This document shows, one piece after another, positions 25,194 to 34,302 of a stretch of 64,000 nucleotides of DNA. The stretch covers positions 1 to 64,000 of the forward strand of contig JAQSWN010000013.1 in NCBI GenBank assembly GCA_029266615.1, read 5' to 3'. A program made the position numbers and the translations under genes. Position 1 is the stretch's first letter; each line of letters begins with the position of its first letter. The notes under the pieces are model-generated. The model saw nothing but the letters and a program-made list of their open reading frames with translations, searched no databases and was not told where the DNA came from. This DNA is from Polyangiaceae bacterium. Its GTDB lineage: Bacteria > Myxococcota_A > Polyangia > Polyangiales > Polyangiaceae.

Positions 25194-27398
25194 TTACAAG
25201 GCCAGGTTGCGAACGAGGATGAGCGAGTTGCCGTCGCCATCCATGTCGTCTTGCCAGCCGACGACGAAGCGGCCCTGGTCGTCCAGGCCGGTGGAGGGGA
25301 CGCGCTGCTGGCCGCTGGCGTCGCTGTTGACGGTGAAGTCGGCGCGGCGCTGCGCGGCGCCGTTGGTGAACGAGCGCGCCAGGATCTGGTACGAGCCGTT
25401 TTCGTCCTGGTCGTCCTCCCACGCGACGGCGAATGAGCCGTCGCCGCGCACGCCCACGCTGGGCGAATACTGCTGGCCGTCCGCCACGCTGTTGGCGGCC
25501 ATCTCCGCGATGCGCTGAGCGCCGGTGACGGTGAAACCGCGTAGGTACGCTTGGTAGAAGCCGTTGCCGTCCTTATCGTCTTCCCAGGCGATCACGTGGT
25601 CGCCGTTGTTGGCCATGCCAATGGTCGGACGCGTGTGCTGGCCACCGCCGCCGCTGCTTACGGCCTTTTGCGCGAAACGGCTGCCGGCGGTGCTGGTGAA
25701 GCCGCGGTGGAAGATCTGAAAGTTGCCGTCGTCGTCCTGGTCGTCTTCCCACGCGACGACGAAGTCGCCGTCGTCGTCCGCGGCGATGGCAGGGTTGAAT
25801 TGCTCACCCGCGGCCACGCTGTTGACAGTGAAGGTCGCGATGCGTTGCGCGCCCGCGGCCGTGAAGCCGCGTCCCAGAATCTGGTAGTAGCCGTTGTCGT
25901 CCTGGTCGTCTTCCCAAGCGACGACGAAGTTGCCGTTTTTGTCACACGCGATGGCGGGGCGAGACTGCGGACCGGAAGTCACCGTGTTCACGGTCAAGTC
26001 GTGGAAACGCTCAGTGCCGTTGGCGTTGAAGCCGCGCACCATGATCTCCGGCACGCCGTCGTTGTCCTGGTCGTCTTCCCAGGCCACGACGAAGCGCCCC
26101 GCGTCGTCGATGGCGACGCTTGGGTGGCGCTGCTGGCCTGCGGCCACGCTATTGACCGCGATTTGCCCGAACAGCGCGTTGCCGTCCGGATCGAACCCGC
26201 GCGCGTATATCTGTCCGACGCCATTGCCGTCGTTGTCGTCCTCCCACACGGTGACGAAATTGCCGTTCGGCGCGACGGCGACCTTGGGGTCAAGGTGCTC
26301 GCCCGTGAGCTGCACGTTGGCCATGCGATCCTTGAACAGGATGTCGCTCGCCTTGTAAAGGTAGGCGGGCAGCGCGCCGAGATTGTGGCTGATGTTGTAG
26401 CTCAGCTGATTGTGCTTGGTCGCGGTTGGGCTCGTTGCCTGGTTGTAGGGACGGTACAGCGTGGCCCGGCAGTTCGCGAAGATGGCGCAGTTGCCGTCCT
26501 CCACGCTGAGCGACTCGACCGAGATTTGATTCTGAGCGGGTTTGAACGTGAGCACCCGGAGCCAGCCGTTGCCGAGGTTGCGCCCGTTGCCAAGCACGGG
26601 CTCGTTCTGGAAGTCGGTCAAGATTTCGTGCACGTTGTTGCCGTTGTTGCCGGTGCGCTGGCGGTAGGAGACGCCCTGGATGTGCCCGCTCACGGACATG
26701 AACACGTTGCTGTGGCGCGCAATCAGCTCTTCCCATAAGTCCACACCGTCACGGCCTTCGAGGTCGTAATTGTCGGCGCAGCCCTTGGCGTGCTCCGCGT
26801 TCGCATCCATGTGGCAGTGCGTAGCGACGATTACCCGGCGGTCGGGGTGGTTTTTGATGACCTGGTTGGCCCACGTCACCACGTCTTTGCGGGGCGTAAA
26901 CTCCACGCTGACCACCATGAACTTCGCCCCGCCGGACTCGAAGTACGTGTAGTTGTTCATGTTGGACGAGTCGTACGCGCCCCCGTAGAACGACTCCCCC
27001 TGGTAGCGCGCCTGGCCGAAGAAGCTCGCATAGAGGGACTCGCGCTTGTAGACCTGCGCGCTCGGGTAAATGTCGTGGTGGCCGATCGTCATGCTGTAGG
27101 GCGCGCCCGCCACGTCCAAGAGCGAGTGCGCGGCGCTAGCGACGTCATACTCGGCCGTCGTGTCGTGGTTCGTGATGTCGCCCAGGTGCACCGCGAACTT
27201 GATGTTGCGCGCGGCGCGGTTGTTCACGATCCACTGCATCTGGTGCTGGTACACGCCGTAGGACGAGAACTCGCTATAGTTCTGGGTGTCCGGTATGAGC
27301 ACGACCGAGAAAGTTTCCTGAGCGTCGGCGTGCTGAGTCACGCAGCCCAGCAGCGCCGCGAAGGCGCCGGCCAGAAGCGAACGGTGGCTTTTCCTCAT
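25194..27398 (-). CDS. Secreted metallophosphoesterase with seven acidic repeats
   Basis: 734 residues from ATG 27398 (AGAGGA 9 bp upstream; TTG 27419 is an alternative). Signal peptide ends near CVTQHADAQ. Residues ~30-310 are a calcineurin-like phosphoesterase: IPDTQNY, HLGDITNHD, TIGHHD, VIVATHCHMD and SVSGHIQG provide the His/Asp/Asn metal ligands. The C-terminal ~360 residues hold seven ~51-residue repeats with the core F-V-V-A-WEDDQDxDG, whose DxDxDG cluster resembles an EF-hand or dockerin-like calcium loop, each followed by QI-x-x-RGF. Probably a secreted Ca-stabilised phosphatase or nucleotidase. Confidence 0.78.
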   Translation of the reverse strand: MRKSHRSLLAGAFAALLGCVTQHADAQETFSVVLIPDTQNYSEFSSYGVYQHQMQWIVNNRAARNIKFAVHLGDITNHDTTAEYDVASAAHSLLDVAGAPYSMTIGHHDIYPSAQVYKRESLYASFFGQARYQGESFYGGAYDSSNMNNYTYFESGGAKFMVVSVEFTPRKDVVTWANQVIKNHPDRRVIVATHCHMDANAEHAKGCADNYDLEGRDGVDLWEELIARHSNVFMSVSGHIQGVSYRQRTGNNGNNVHEILTDFQNEPVLGNGRNLGNGWLRVLTFKPAQNQISVESLSVEDGNCAIFANCRATLYRPYNQATSPTATKHNQLSYNISHNLGALPAYLYKASDILFKDRMANVQLTGEHLDPKVAVAPNGNFVTVWEDDNDGNGVGQIYARGFDPDGNALFGQIAVNSVAAGQQRHPSVAIDDAGRFVVAWEDDQDNDGVPEIMVRGFNANGTERFHDLTVNTVTSGPQSRPAIACDKNGNFVVAWEDDQDDNGYYQILGRGFTAAGAQRIATFTVNSVAAGEQFNPAIAADDDGDFVVAWEDDQDDDGNFQIFHRGFTSTAGSRFAQKAVSSGGGGQHTRPTIGMANNGDHVIAWEDDKDGNGFYQAYLRGFTVTGAQRIAEMAANSVADGQQYSPSVGVRGDGSFAVAWEDDQDENGSYQILARSFTNGAAQRRADFTVNSDASGQQRVPSTGLDDQGRFVVGWQDDMDGDGNSLILVRNLAL

Positions 27399-27498
27399 CT
27401 CCTGAGTCCTCTTTCCCAAGCTCCCGAGCGTGGATTCGCTCGCGAACCCGCACCGCTAGAAAGCCGAGGTGTCGAACGCGTGCGGAGCTGGATATTTC

Positions 27499-27526
27499 TC
27501 GACGCGGTCGCAATCTGCCGCGTCGA
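27499..27526. promoter_or_regulatory. 9-bp inverted repeat in divergent intergenic region
   Basis: The perfect arms TCGACGCGG (27499-27507) and CCGCGTCGA (27518-27526) are separated by 10 bp, between the phosphoesterase and PPIase genes. It could be an operator or an RNA hairpin; nothing decides between them. Confidence 0.4.
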
Positions 27527-27612
27527 AGGTCTGGTGCCGATGCGGCTCCGTCATCGCTGCGCGGTCTTTGCGTCGCGTGGTCGTCACGAAGCCTCGTTAG
27601 CGTCGCGGACGC

Positions 27613-28488
27613 ATGACTCGAGCGGCGGCAGGCGTGGGGGACTTTGAGCCGGCGGCGCCCCGTGGCGTCGGCGCGTTGCGATGGCTACGTAGCGCTGCGA
27701 GCGAGCCGTTGCTGCACTTTACGTTGCTGGGCGCACTCGTCTTTGCAGGGCACCGCGTGCTCTCTGGCCCGGCGGAGGTGCCGACGCTCGAAGTCTCAGC
27801 GGCGAAGCAACGCGAGCTCACCACGCTGTTCGAGCAGCGACAGGGCCGCGCCGCGACGGACGAAGAGCGCCGGCAGTTGGTGCAACGCTACGTCGAGGAC
27901 GAGGTCCTTTTTCGCGAGGGCGAGCGCCTGTCCCTCCCGCAAACGGACCCGATGCTCCGAGCGCAGCTGCTGGCACGCGTGCGCAGCCTGCTGCAAGCGG
28001 AAGTGAGCGAGAAGCCGCCGACCGAGCCCGAGCTGGTCCGGTATTACGACGAGCACCGCGGCGACTACACGAAGCCGGAAACCATCAACTACCGCGAATA
28101 CTGGTTCAAGACCGGGCCAAACGCGAAGGACGACGCGCGCCGGCTAGCGCTCGCGCTGCAACGCGGCGAGGAGCCTCAGGGCGCGGACCTGCCGAGCCCG
28201 ATCAACTACACCGGGCGGGGGCTCGAAGAGCTGCGCACCGTGCAGAGCCCGGACCTCGCGCGACGGATTTGGAGCTTGCCCACCGGGGTCTGGCGGGAGC
28301 TGCCGTCCGACCGCGGTCTGCACGTCGTGCGAGTGGACGAGCGCACGCCCGCCCTTGACCTCCCCTTCGCGCGCGTGCGCGAGAGGGTGCTGGCCGAGTA
28401 CCGCAAAGAGCAAACGTCGCGAGCCTTTCAGGCGGAGGTCGCTCGGCTCACCTCGCAGTGGCGAGTGCGAGTGGCGGGGCAGCCATGA
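27613..28488 (+). CDS. Parvulin-like (SurA/PpiC-type) peptidyl-prolyl isomerase
   Basis: 291 residues. One N-terminal membrane helix (EPLLHFTLLGALVFAGHRV, ~30-48) and a periplasmic helical chaperone domain (RQLVQRYVEDEVLFREGERL, cited in part: VEDEVLFREGERL). The region from ETINYREYWFKT to HVVRVDERTP corresponds to a degenerate PPIC rotamase domain. It is commonly found beside HupE/UreJ membrane proteins, as here; the next gene overlaps its stop (ATGA). It likely folds exported proteins. Confidence 0.7.
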   Translation: MTRAAAGVGDFEPAAPRGVGALRWLRSAASEPLLHFTLLGALVFAGHRVLSGPAEVPTLEVSAAKQRELTTLFEQRQGRAATDEERRQLVQRYVEDEVLFREGERLSLPQTDPMLRAQLLARVRSLLQAEVSEKPPTEPELVRYYDEHRGDYTKPETINYREYWFKTGPNAKDDARRLALALQRGEEPQGADLPSPINYTGRGLEELRTVQSPDLARRIWSLPTGVWRELPSDRGLHVVRVDERTPALDLPFARVRERVLAEYRKEQTSRAFQAEVARLTSQWRVRVAGQP

Positions 28489-29468
28489 AGCCCTCGCTGC
28501 GCCTCTTGGCATTGCTGTGTCTTCTGCTGTGCGCGAGCCATGCCCGCGCTCATACCGCGACCTTCAGCGTGCTCTTGCTCGAAGAAAGAGCTCCGGGGGA
28601 ATTCCTCGCGAGCTGGGAGCAAACTCCGACCCTCAACGACCCCAGCGCGGCGTTCGACCTCCTCCGACCCGTCTTCCCCGAGCACTGCCGACTTTCGCCG
28701 CCTCGCCTGGACTGCGGGGTGAAAGGGCTCTCCGGAGAGCTGGGCTTCGACGGCCTCGGAGAGCTCGGCACTTCCGGCATCATCAAGATTCGCTGGCGAA
28801 GCGGCAAAGCTCAAGCACTGAGCCTCTCGTCGGCGGCGCCCCACGTTCGTGTCGCGCCTACCCAGCAAGCCGAGGTGGCGTTCCGTTCGGTCGCGAGCTT
28901 CGTGCGCATCGGAGTCGAGCACATCTGGCTGGGTTGGGACCACCTGCTGTTCGTACTCGGGCTGCTGTGGTTCGCGTCGTCGTGGCGCGCGCTGCTCAAG
29001 ACCGTGACCGCTTTCACGATCGCGCACAGCCTCACGCTTGCCAGCGCCAGTCTCGGGCTCTTCGTCTTGCCCACGGCCCCGGTCGAAGCCGTCATCGCTC
29101 TCAGCATCGCGTTTCTGGCCGTCGAGATGGTGCGCGAGGTGCGGAGCCGCAAGCCGAGCATCACCCGCCGCGCGCCGTGGGCGGTGGCGTTTGCGTTCGG
29201 GCTCTTACACGGCTTCGGCTTCGCTAGTGCGCTCTCCGAGCTCGAGCTGGGCAAAACCACGCTACCGCTCGCCCTGCTGTGCTTCAACGTGGGGGTGGAG
29301 GTGGGCCAGCTGCTGTTCGTCGGCGCCCTCATCGCGGTGAAACCGCTTTGGCGCAAACTGCAGCAGCGGCTCGGGCCGCGCGTCGCGCTCTTCGGCCAGT
29401 ACGCCGTCGGCACCGCGGCGATGTTCTGGTTCTTCGAGCGGGTCGTGGCGTTCTTTCCGACGGTCTGA
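28485..29468 (+). CDS. HupE/UreJ-family membrane protein
   Basis: 327 residues from ATG 28485, overlapping the PPIase stop by four bases. A signal peptide (LALLCLLLCASHARAH) is followed by a ~110-residue extracytoplasmic beta domain, then about six or seven membrane helices. HIWLGWDHLLFVLGLL, TIAHSLTLASASLGLF and LLHGFGFASALSEL carry the conserved His/Asp/Glu residues of HupE/UreJ, which transport nickel or related metals. No nickel enzyme is encoded nearby, so metal specificity is unproven. Confidence 0.8.
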   Translation: MKPSLRLLALLCLLLCASHARAHTATFSVLLLEERAPGEFLASWEQTPTLNDPSAAFDLLRPVFPEHCRLSPPRLDCGVKGLSGELGFDGLGELGTSGIIKIRWRSGKAQALSLSSAAPHVRVAPTQQAEVAFRSVASFVRIGVEHIWLGWDHLLFVLGLLWFASSWRALLKTVTAFTIAHSLTLASASLGLFVLPTAPVEAVIALSIAFLAVEMVREVRSRKPSITRRAPWAVAFAFGLLHGFGFASALSELELGKTTLPLALLCFNVGVEVGQLLFVGALIAVKPLWRKLQQRLGPRVALFGQYAVGTAAMFWFFERVVAFFPTV

Positions 29469-29551
29469 AGAGGGTCGGCGATGTTTCTTAATCGCCCACC
29501 CGTGCGAAATGCGCTTCACAAGTCGCGGCAGCTCGAGGAAAACAGGGGGCG

Positions 29552-31954
29552 ATGGCGCCCTCCACCAAGCAAACGAGTAAACACTCCGCGGACAGCCACG
29601 ACCTGATTCGGGTGCAGGGCGCCCGAGAAAACAACTTGAAGGACGTGAGCGTCGAGCTGCCCAAGCGCCGGCTCACCGTCTTCACCGGCGTTTCCGGCTC
29701 CGGCAAGTCCTCCTTGGTGTTCGGTACCATCGCGGCCGAGTCCCAGCGGCTCATCAACGAGACCTACAGCGCGTTCTTGCAGGGTATGATGCCGTCCCTC
29801 GGGCGACCGGAGGTGGACGTCCTGGAAGGGCTCACGACTGCGATCATCGTCGACCAGGAGCGGATGGGTGCGAACGCGCGCTCGACGGTAGGCACCGCCA
29901 CGGACGCGAATGCGATGCTGCGTGTGCTGTGGAGCCGCCTCGGCAAGCCGCACATCGGGTCCTCCAACGCGTTCTCTTTCAACGTGCCGTCGGTGACCGG
30001 CGTCGGGCAGATCGCGGTCGAGAAGGCGGGAGGGAAGAAAGTCGAAAAGAAGACATTCTCCGTGAACGGCGGCATGTGCCCTCGCTGCGAAGGCATGGGC
30101 TCTATCAGCGACATAGACCTCACCCAGCTTTACGACGAGAACAAGAGCCTGAACGACGGCGCGCTCACGATCCCGGGCTTCTCGATGGAAGGCTGGTACG
30201 GGCGCATCTTCAACGGCTGCGGCTTCTTCGACGCGAACAAGCCCATCAAAAAGTTCACGAAGAAAGAGCTGAATGACTTGCTCCACAAGGAGCCAACGAA
30301 GATCAAAATCGAAGGCATCAACCTCACCTACACCGGGCTCATTCCTCAAATTCAGAAGTCGTTCTTGTCGAAGGACGTCGACGCGATGCAGCCGCACATC
30401 CGCGCGTTTGTGGAGCGCGCGGTCACGTTCACGACCTGCCCGGAGTGCAGCGGTACACGCTTGAACGAGGCCGCGCGTTCCTCCAAGATCAAGAAGCTCA
30501 ACATCGCCGAGGCATGCGCCATGCAGATCAGCGACCTCGCGGAGTGGGTGAGCGGCTTGAACGAGCCGTCCGTCGCCCCACTCTTGAAGTCGCTGAAGCA
30601 CACGCTGGATTCGTTCGTCGAGATCGGCCTCGGCTACCTCAGCTTGGACCGAGCGTCCGGCACGCTGTCGGGCGGGGAAGCCCAGCGCACGAAGATGATT
30701 CGTCACCTCGGCTCTTCGCTGACGGACGTGACTTACGTCTTCGACGAGCCGACGGTCGGCCTTCATCCCCACGACATTCAGCGCATGAACGAGCTTTTGC
30801 TGCGCCTACGCGACAAGGGCAACACGGTCTTGGTCGTGGAGCACAAGCCGGAGGCGATCGAAATCGCGGATCACGTGGTGGATCTCGGGCCTGGCGCCGG
30901 CACCGCCGGTGGCCAAATCGTCTTCGAAGGTACAGTGGAAGGGCTACGAGCCAGCGGTACGCTGACGGGCCGGCACCTGAGCGACCGCGCGTCGTTGAAG
31001 CCGACGGTACGTAAGCCGACTGGCAAGTTGGAGGTGCGCGGGGCCAGCTCGCACAACCTCAAGAAGGTGAACGTGGACATTCCGCTCGGCGTCCTCGTGG
31101 TAGTCACGGGGGTGGCTGGCTCCGGCAAGAGCTCGCTCATTCACGGCTCCGTGGCCAAGCGAGAAGGCGTGGTGACCGTCGACCAGAGCCCCATCCGCGG
31201 CTCACGCCGCAGCAACCCCGCGACGTACACGGACCTGCTGGAGCCGATCCGCAAAGCCTTCGCCAAGGCCAACGGCGTGAAGCCCGCGCTGTTCAGCGCG
31301 AACTCCGAAGGCGCCTGCCCGACCTGCAATGGAGCCGGGGTCATCTATACGGACTTGGGGATGATGGCTGGCGTGAGCTCGGTTTGCGAAGACTGCGGCG
31401 GAAAGCGCTTTCAAGCATCGGTGCTGGAGTACCGGCTCGGCGCGCTCAACATCGCGGAGGTGCTGGACCTGCCGGTGGCAGAAGCGGTCACTTTCTTCGG
31501 CGAAGGTAAGGGCCGCACGCCGGAAGCGCACGCCATTCTGCAGCGGATGGCCGACGTCGGGCTCGGCTACGTGCGGCTCGGGCAACCGCTGCCCACTCTT
31601 TCCGGCGGCGAGCGGCAACGGCTGAAGCTGGCTACCCACATGGGTACCGAAGGCGGCGTCTACGTGTTGGACGAGCCGACCACGGGTCTCCACTTAGCCG
31701 ACCTCGCGCAACTGCTGGGGCTTCTGGATCGCCTCGTCGACTCCGGCAAATCCGTGATCGTCATCGAGCATCACCAGGCGGTGATGGCGCATGCGGATTG
31801 GATTATCGATCTGGGGCCAGGCGCGGGGCACGACGGAGGGCGCGTCGTGTTCGAAGGCACGCCGGCCGAGCTCGTGAAAGCGAAGTCCACGCTCACGGGC
31901 GAGCACCTCGCTGCGTTCGTGGGCGGGCGCACCAAGGCAACTCGTGGCCGTTGA
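29552..31954 (+). CDS. UvrA-like ABC ATPase lacking the UvrB-binding region
   Basis: 800 residues with two UvrA-type ATPase halves. First Walker A GVSGSGKSSLVF and signature LSGGEAQRTK; second Walker A GVAGSGKSSLIHG, zinc finger CPTC...CEDC and signature LSGGERQRLKLA. EPTVGLHPHD and EPTTGLHLAD are the D-loop regions. The stretch between DVLEGLTTAIIVDQE and the first zinc-finger-like Cys pair is short, so the UvrB-binding insertion of ~950-residue UvrA is missing. Such paralogues (DrrC/UvrA2 type) bind damaged or drug-bound DNA and can confer drug tolerance. A true uvrA should exist elsewhere. Confidence 0.85.
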   Translation: MAPSTKQTSKHSADSHDLIRVQGARENNLKDVSVELPKRRLTVFTGVSGSGKSSLVFGTIAAESQRLINETYSAFLQGMMPSLGRPEVDVLEGLTTAIIVDQERMGANARSTVGTATDANAMLRVLWSRLGKPHIGSSNAFSFNVPSVTGVGQIAVEKAGGKKVEKKTFSVNGGMCPRCEGMGSISDIDLTQLYDENKSLNDGALTIPGFSMEGWYGRIFNGCGFFDANKPIKKFTKKELNDLLHKEPTKIKIEGINLTYTGLIPQIQKSFLSKDVDAMQPHIRAFVERAVTFTTCPECSGTRLNEAARSSKIKKLNIAEACAMQISDLAEWVSGLNEPSVAPLLKSLKHTLDSFVEIGLGYLSLDRASGTLSGGEAQRTKMIRHLGSSLTDVTYVFDEPTVGLHPHDIQRMNELLLRLRDKGNTVLVVEHKPEAIEIADHVVDLGPGAGTAGGQIVFEGTVEGLRASGTLTGRHLSDRASLKPTVRKPTGKLEVRGASSHNLKKVNVDIPLGVLVVVTGVAGSGKSSLIHGSVAKREGVVTVDQSPIRGSRRSNPATYTDLLEPIRKAFAKANGVKPALFSANSEGACPTCNGAGVIYTDLGMMAGVSSVCEDCGGKRFQASVLEYRLGALNIAEVLDLPVAEAVTFFGEGKGRTPEAHAILQRMADVGLGYVRLGQPLPTLSGGERQRLKLATHMGTEGGVYVLDEPTTGLHLADLAQLLGLLDRLVDSGKSVIVIEHHQAVMAHADWIIDLGPGAGHDGGRVVFEGTPAELVKAKSTLTGEHLAAFVGGRTKATRGR

Positions 31955-32112
31955 GTTGAAAAGCGGCCGTCGTCCCCGCTGTGCTGTTCAATCGTGAGCG
32001 GCGCGGTCGTCGCAAGTGGTTGAAATTAATGCAGAATTAGCATGCTAAATGAATCGCGGGAACATTGGCCAGTCTGCCAAATAAGGTTCAGCTCGGGAGG
32101 AGCCGAAGCTGA

Positions 32113-32448
32113 CGATCTGCGAGGTCGAGCCGCTCTGACACTCAACGCCGCGAAAATTTTCTGGCGCTGGACGCCGTCGTCGCCGCGCTGGCGCACCCGG
32201 CGCGGCGACAGATCCTCATGACCATTCATTTCCGTGGCGCCGCGACCGCGGGCGAGGTCGCGGGGCGCTTTGCGCACAAATGGCCGACGACGACTCGGCA
32301 CTTGCGCGTGTTGGAAGACGCCGGCTTAGTACGACACGAGAAGCGCGGGCGAACGCGCGTCTACACGGTGGACAACTCGCGGCTCGCGCTCGTGCGCGAA
32401 TGGCTCGGCTGGTTCGAGCACGAGGCGGAGCGACTTGATGGTGATTAG
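32113..32448 (+). CDS. ArsR-family regulator lacking a normal start codon
   Basis: The frame is open from 32113 and encodes TQRRENFLALDAVVAALAH, PARRQILMTIHFRG, a winged-helix TTTRHLRVLEDAGLV recognition region and a KRGRTRVYTV wing. This is an ArsR/HTH_20-type repressor. ATG 32218 falls inside helix 2 and would remove the N-terminal helix. Between the upstream stop (TGA 32110) and 32218 there is no in-frame ATG, GTG or TTG; CTG 32161 is the nearest candidate. Either CTG is used or the 5' end is damaged. Confidence 0.7.
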   Translation, partial: RSARSSRSDTQRRENFLALDAVVAALAHPARRQILMTIHFRGAATAGEVAGRFAHKWPTTTRHLRVLEDAGLVRHEKRGRTRVYTVDNSRLALVREWLGWFEHEAERLDGD

Positions 32449-32465
32449 CCGAACGCTGGCGCCAA

Positions 32466-34079
32466 CTACGGCCCGCCGCTCGCCGCTCGCCAGGTGATGC
32501 CGAAGTAGATGAGCAAGCCAGCCGTGATGGCGGCCACGCCCATGATGACCCATACCGCGAGCAACCTTCTCCAGCCGGCGGGGACCGAGGTGAGTAAGCG
32601 CTGCCGCTCGGCGGCGGCCACGGCGGCGACCAGCGCGACTGCCGGCAAGAGCAAGTTCCACCCGGTCCAGCCCGCGCCCACCGGCTTCAGCTCCGGACGC
32701 GCCAGGAGCCGTACCAAGAAGTCGTCGATGACGTGGAAGGCGAGCGCCAAGAGGCCGTAGGTGAGCGCGCCGGCCAGCGCCGCCGCTCTCACCTGGCCGA
32801 GCAATGAGAGCACGCGAGAGCTGCTTTGCCAGATCTTGCGGCGCACGTAGACGAAGCCGAGCAAAGCGGGGGTCAGCGACGTGCCGACAATCGCGAGCGT
32901 GATGAGACCGAGCTCCAGACGGCCGAATTTGCGGCCGATGGCGAGCTCCACACCGCTGATGGCGATGCTCGCGGCAGCCATGGCGAGCACCGCCGCCGCG
33001 AACATGACGAACAGGAGTCGGGGACGCGCGCTTTGTACGTCGCCTTCGGAGGCGGAGACGAGCTCGGTGCGGCGCGCGCTGGGAGCGGGGGACGGCGCGG
33101 CCGCGGGCTGAATCGATTCGCTGAAAGCATGCGCGCTGGGTAGCGCGTCGAGCGCGCGCTCGAACGCGGCCATGTCCGGGTACCGCTGGTCCGGATCTTT
33201 GGCCATCGCGCGCTCGATCACGAGCTCCACGTGCGCGGGGATCGTGGGTACGAGCGAGCGCGGTCGTGGCGGTTCCGAGCTGAGCAGCGCCAAGATGGTC
33301 GACTGCGGGGAGTCCTCTTGAAACGGCGCACGCCCGGTGAGCACGGCGTAGAGTATCGCCCCAAGACCGTAGACGTCAGCCCGGTGGTCCACGCGCTGGC
33401 CGCGCGCTTGCTCGGGCGCCATGTAGGAAGGCGTGCCCATGATGAACCCGGTCTTGGTCAGGTTCTGATTGTCGCCGCCGCCTTGATGAAAGCGCGAAAG
33501 GCCGAAATCCAAGATTTTTGCGAACAAACGCGGCGGCGCGCCCTTCTTGAAGTCCCCGACGAGAAAGATATTCGGGGGCTTCAAGTCGCGATGAATCACG
33601 CCGCATGCGTGCGCCGCCGCGAGGCCGCGACATAGCTGGCGAGTGACGGAGAGCGCGTCCGGCACGTCCAGCCGCTGCACTTCCTTGAGGTGGTCAGAGA
33701 GGTCGACGCCTTCCAGGTACTCGCAGACCAAGTAGGGCATTCCTCGCGGAGTGCTGTCGATGTCCAGCACGCTCACCACGTTCGGATGCGAGATGGCCGC
33801 GGCCGCCTCCGCTTCGCGTTGAAAGCGAGCCAGCACCTGTTCGCTCCCGGCTAGCTCGGGGTGCAACACCTTGATCGCGACTCGCTTCTGCGCGATGCGA
33901 GTGTGGCGCGCCAAGAAGACTTGCCCCATGCCGCCTTCGCCGAGCAAGCGCTCGACGACGTAGGTGCTATTCAAAGTCGCGCCGACCAGGTCTTTGCCCG
34001 ACTCCGGCGAGTCAACGCCCGACCACGACTGCAGGATGTCACCAGTGCGGAGGTGCTGGGTGTCGTCGATGCTGGGCAT
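32466..34079 (-). CDS. Hanks-type Ser/Thr protein kinase with five C-terminal membrane helices
   Basis: 537 residues. The kinase domain (~38-310) has a Gly-rich loop LGEGGMGQV, Lys70 in VAIKVLHPE, HRDLKPPN with Asp165, DFG at 191, and GTPSYMAPEQ, so it should be active. A Pro/Ala linker (~325-350) leads to about five hydrophobic helices (LLFVMFAAAVLAMAAASIAI; ELGLITLAIVGTSLTPALL; VRAAALAGALTYGLLALAF; NLLLPAVALVAAVAAA; VWVIMGVAAITAGLLIYFG), instead of one helix plus a sensor domain. Signal and targets unknown. ATG 34079 is preceded by a short divergent region. Confidence 0.85.
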   Translation of the reverse strand: MPSIDDTQHLRTGDILQSWSGVDSPESGKDLVGATLNSTYVVERLLGEGGMGQVFLARHTRIAQKRVAIKVLHPELAGSEQVLARFQREAEAAAAISHPNVVSVLDIDSTPRGMPYLVCEYLEGVDLSDHLKEVQRLDVPDALSVTRQLCRGLAAAHACGVIHRDLKPPNIFLVGDFKKGAPPRLFAKILDFGLSRFHQGGGDNQNLTKTGFIMGTPSYMAPEQARGQRVDHRADVYGLGAILYAVLTGRAPFQEDSPQSTILALLSSEPPRPRSLVPTIPAHVELVIERAMAKDPDQRYPDMAAFERALDALPSAHAFSESIQPAAAPSPAPSARRTELVSASEGDVQSARPRLLFVMFAAAVLAMAAASIAISGVELAIGRKFGRLELGLITLAIVGTSLTPALLGFVYVRRKIWQSSSRVLSLLGQVRAAALAGALTYGLLALAFHVIDDFLVRLLARPELKPVGAGWTGWNLLLPAVALVAAVAAAERQRLLTSVPAGWRRLLAVWVIMGVAAITAGLLIYFGITWRAASGGP

Positions 34080-34302
34080 GCGTCAGAGGGCCTCGAAGCA
34101 TAGCCTGGCGCCTAGCGTGCTTCGTGCCCCGGGCCTCGGCCACGCTGCAATTGTGAGCAAACCGCGCAGAAAGGCGCCCAGACGCGCACAGCTGAGTGGC
34201 AGAGGGCCGGCACCCGTTTAGGGTGACCTCGACGACGACCCTGCGCTCATCCCCCAATTAGGGGAATGTTCGGCGTCGGGGCCGGTCGCCATGCTCTGAA
34301 TC

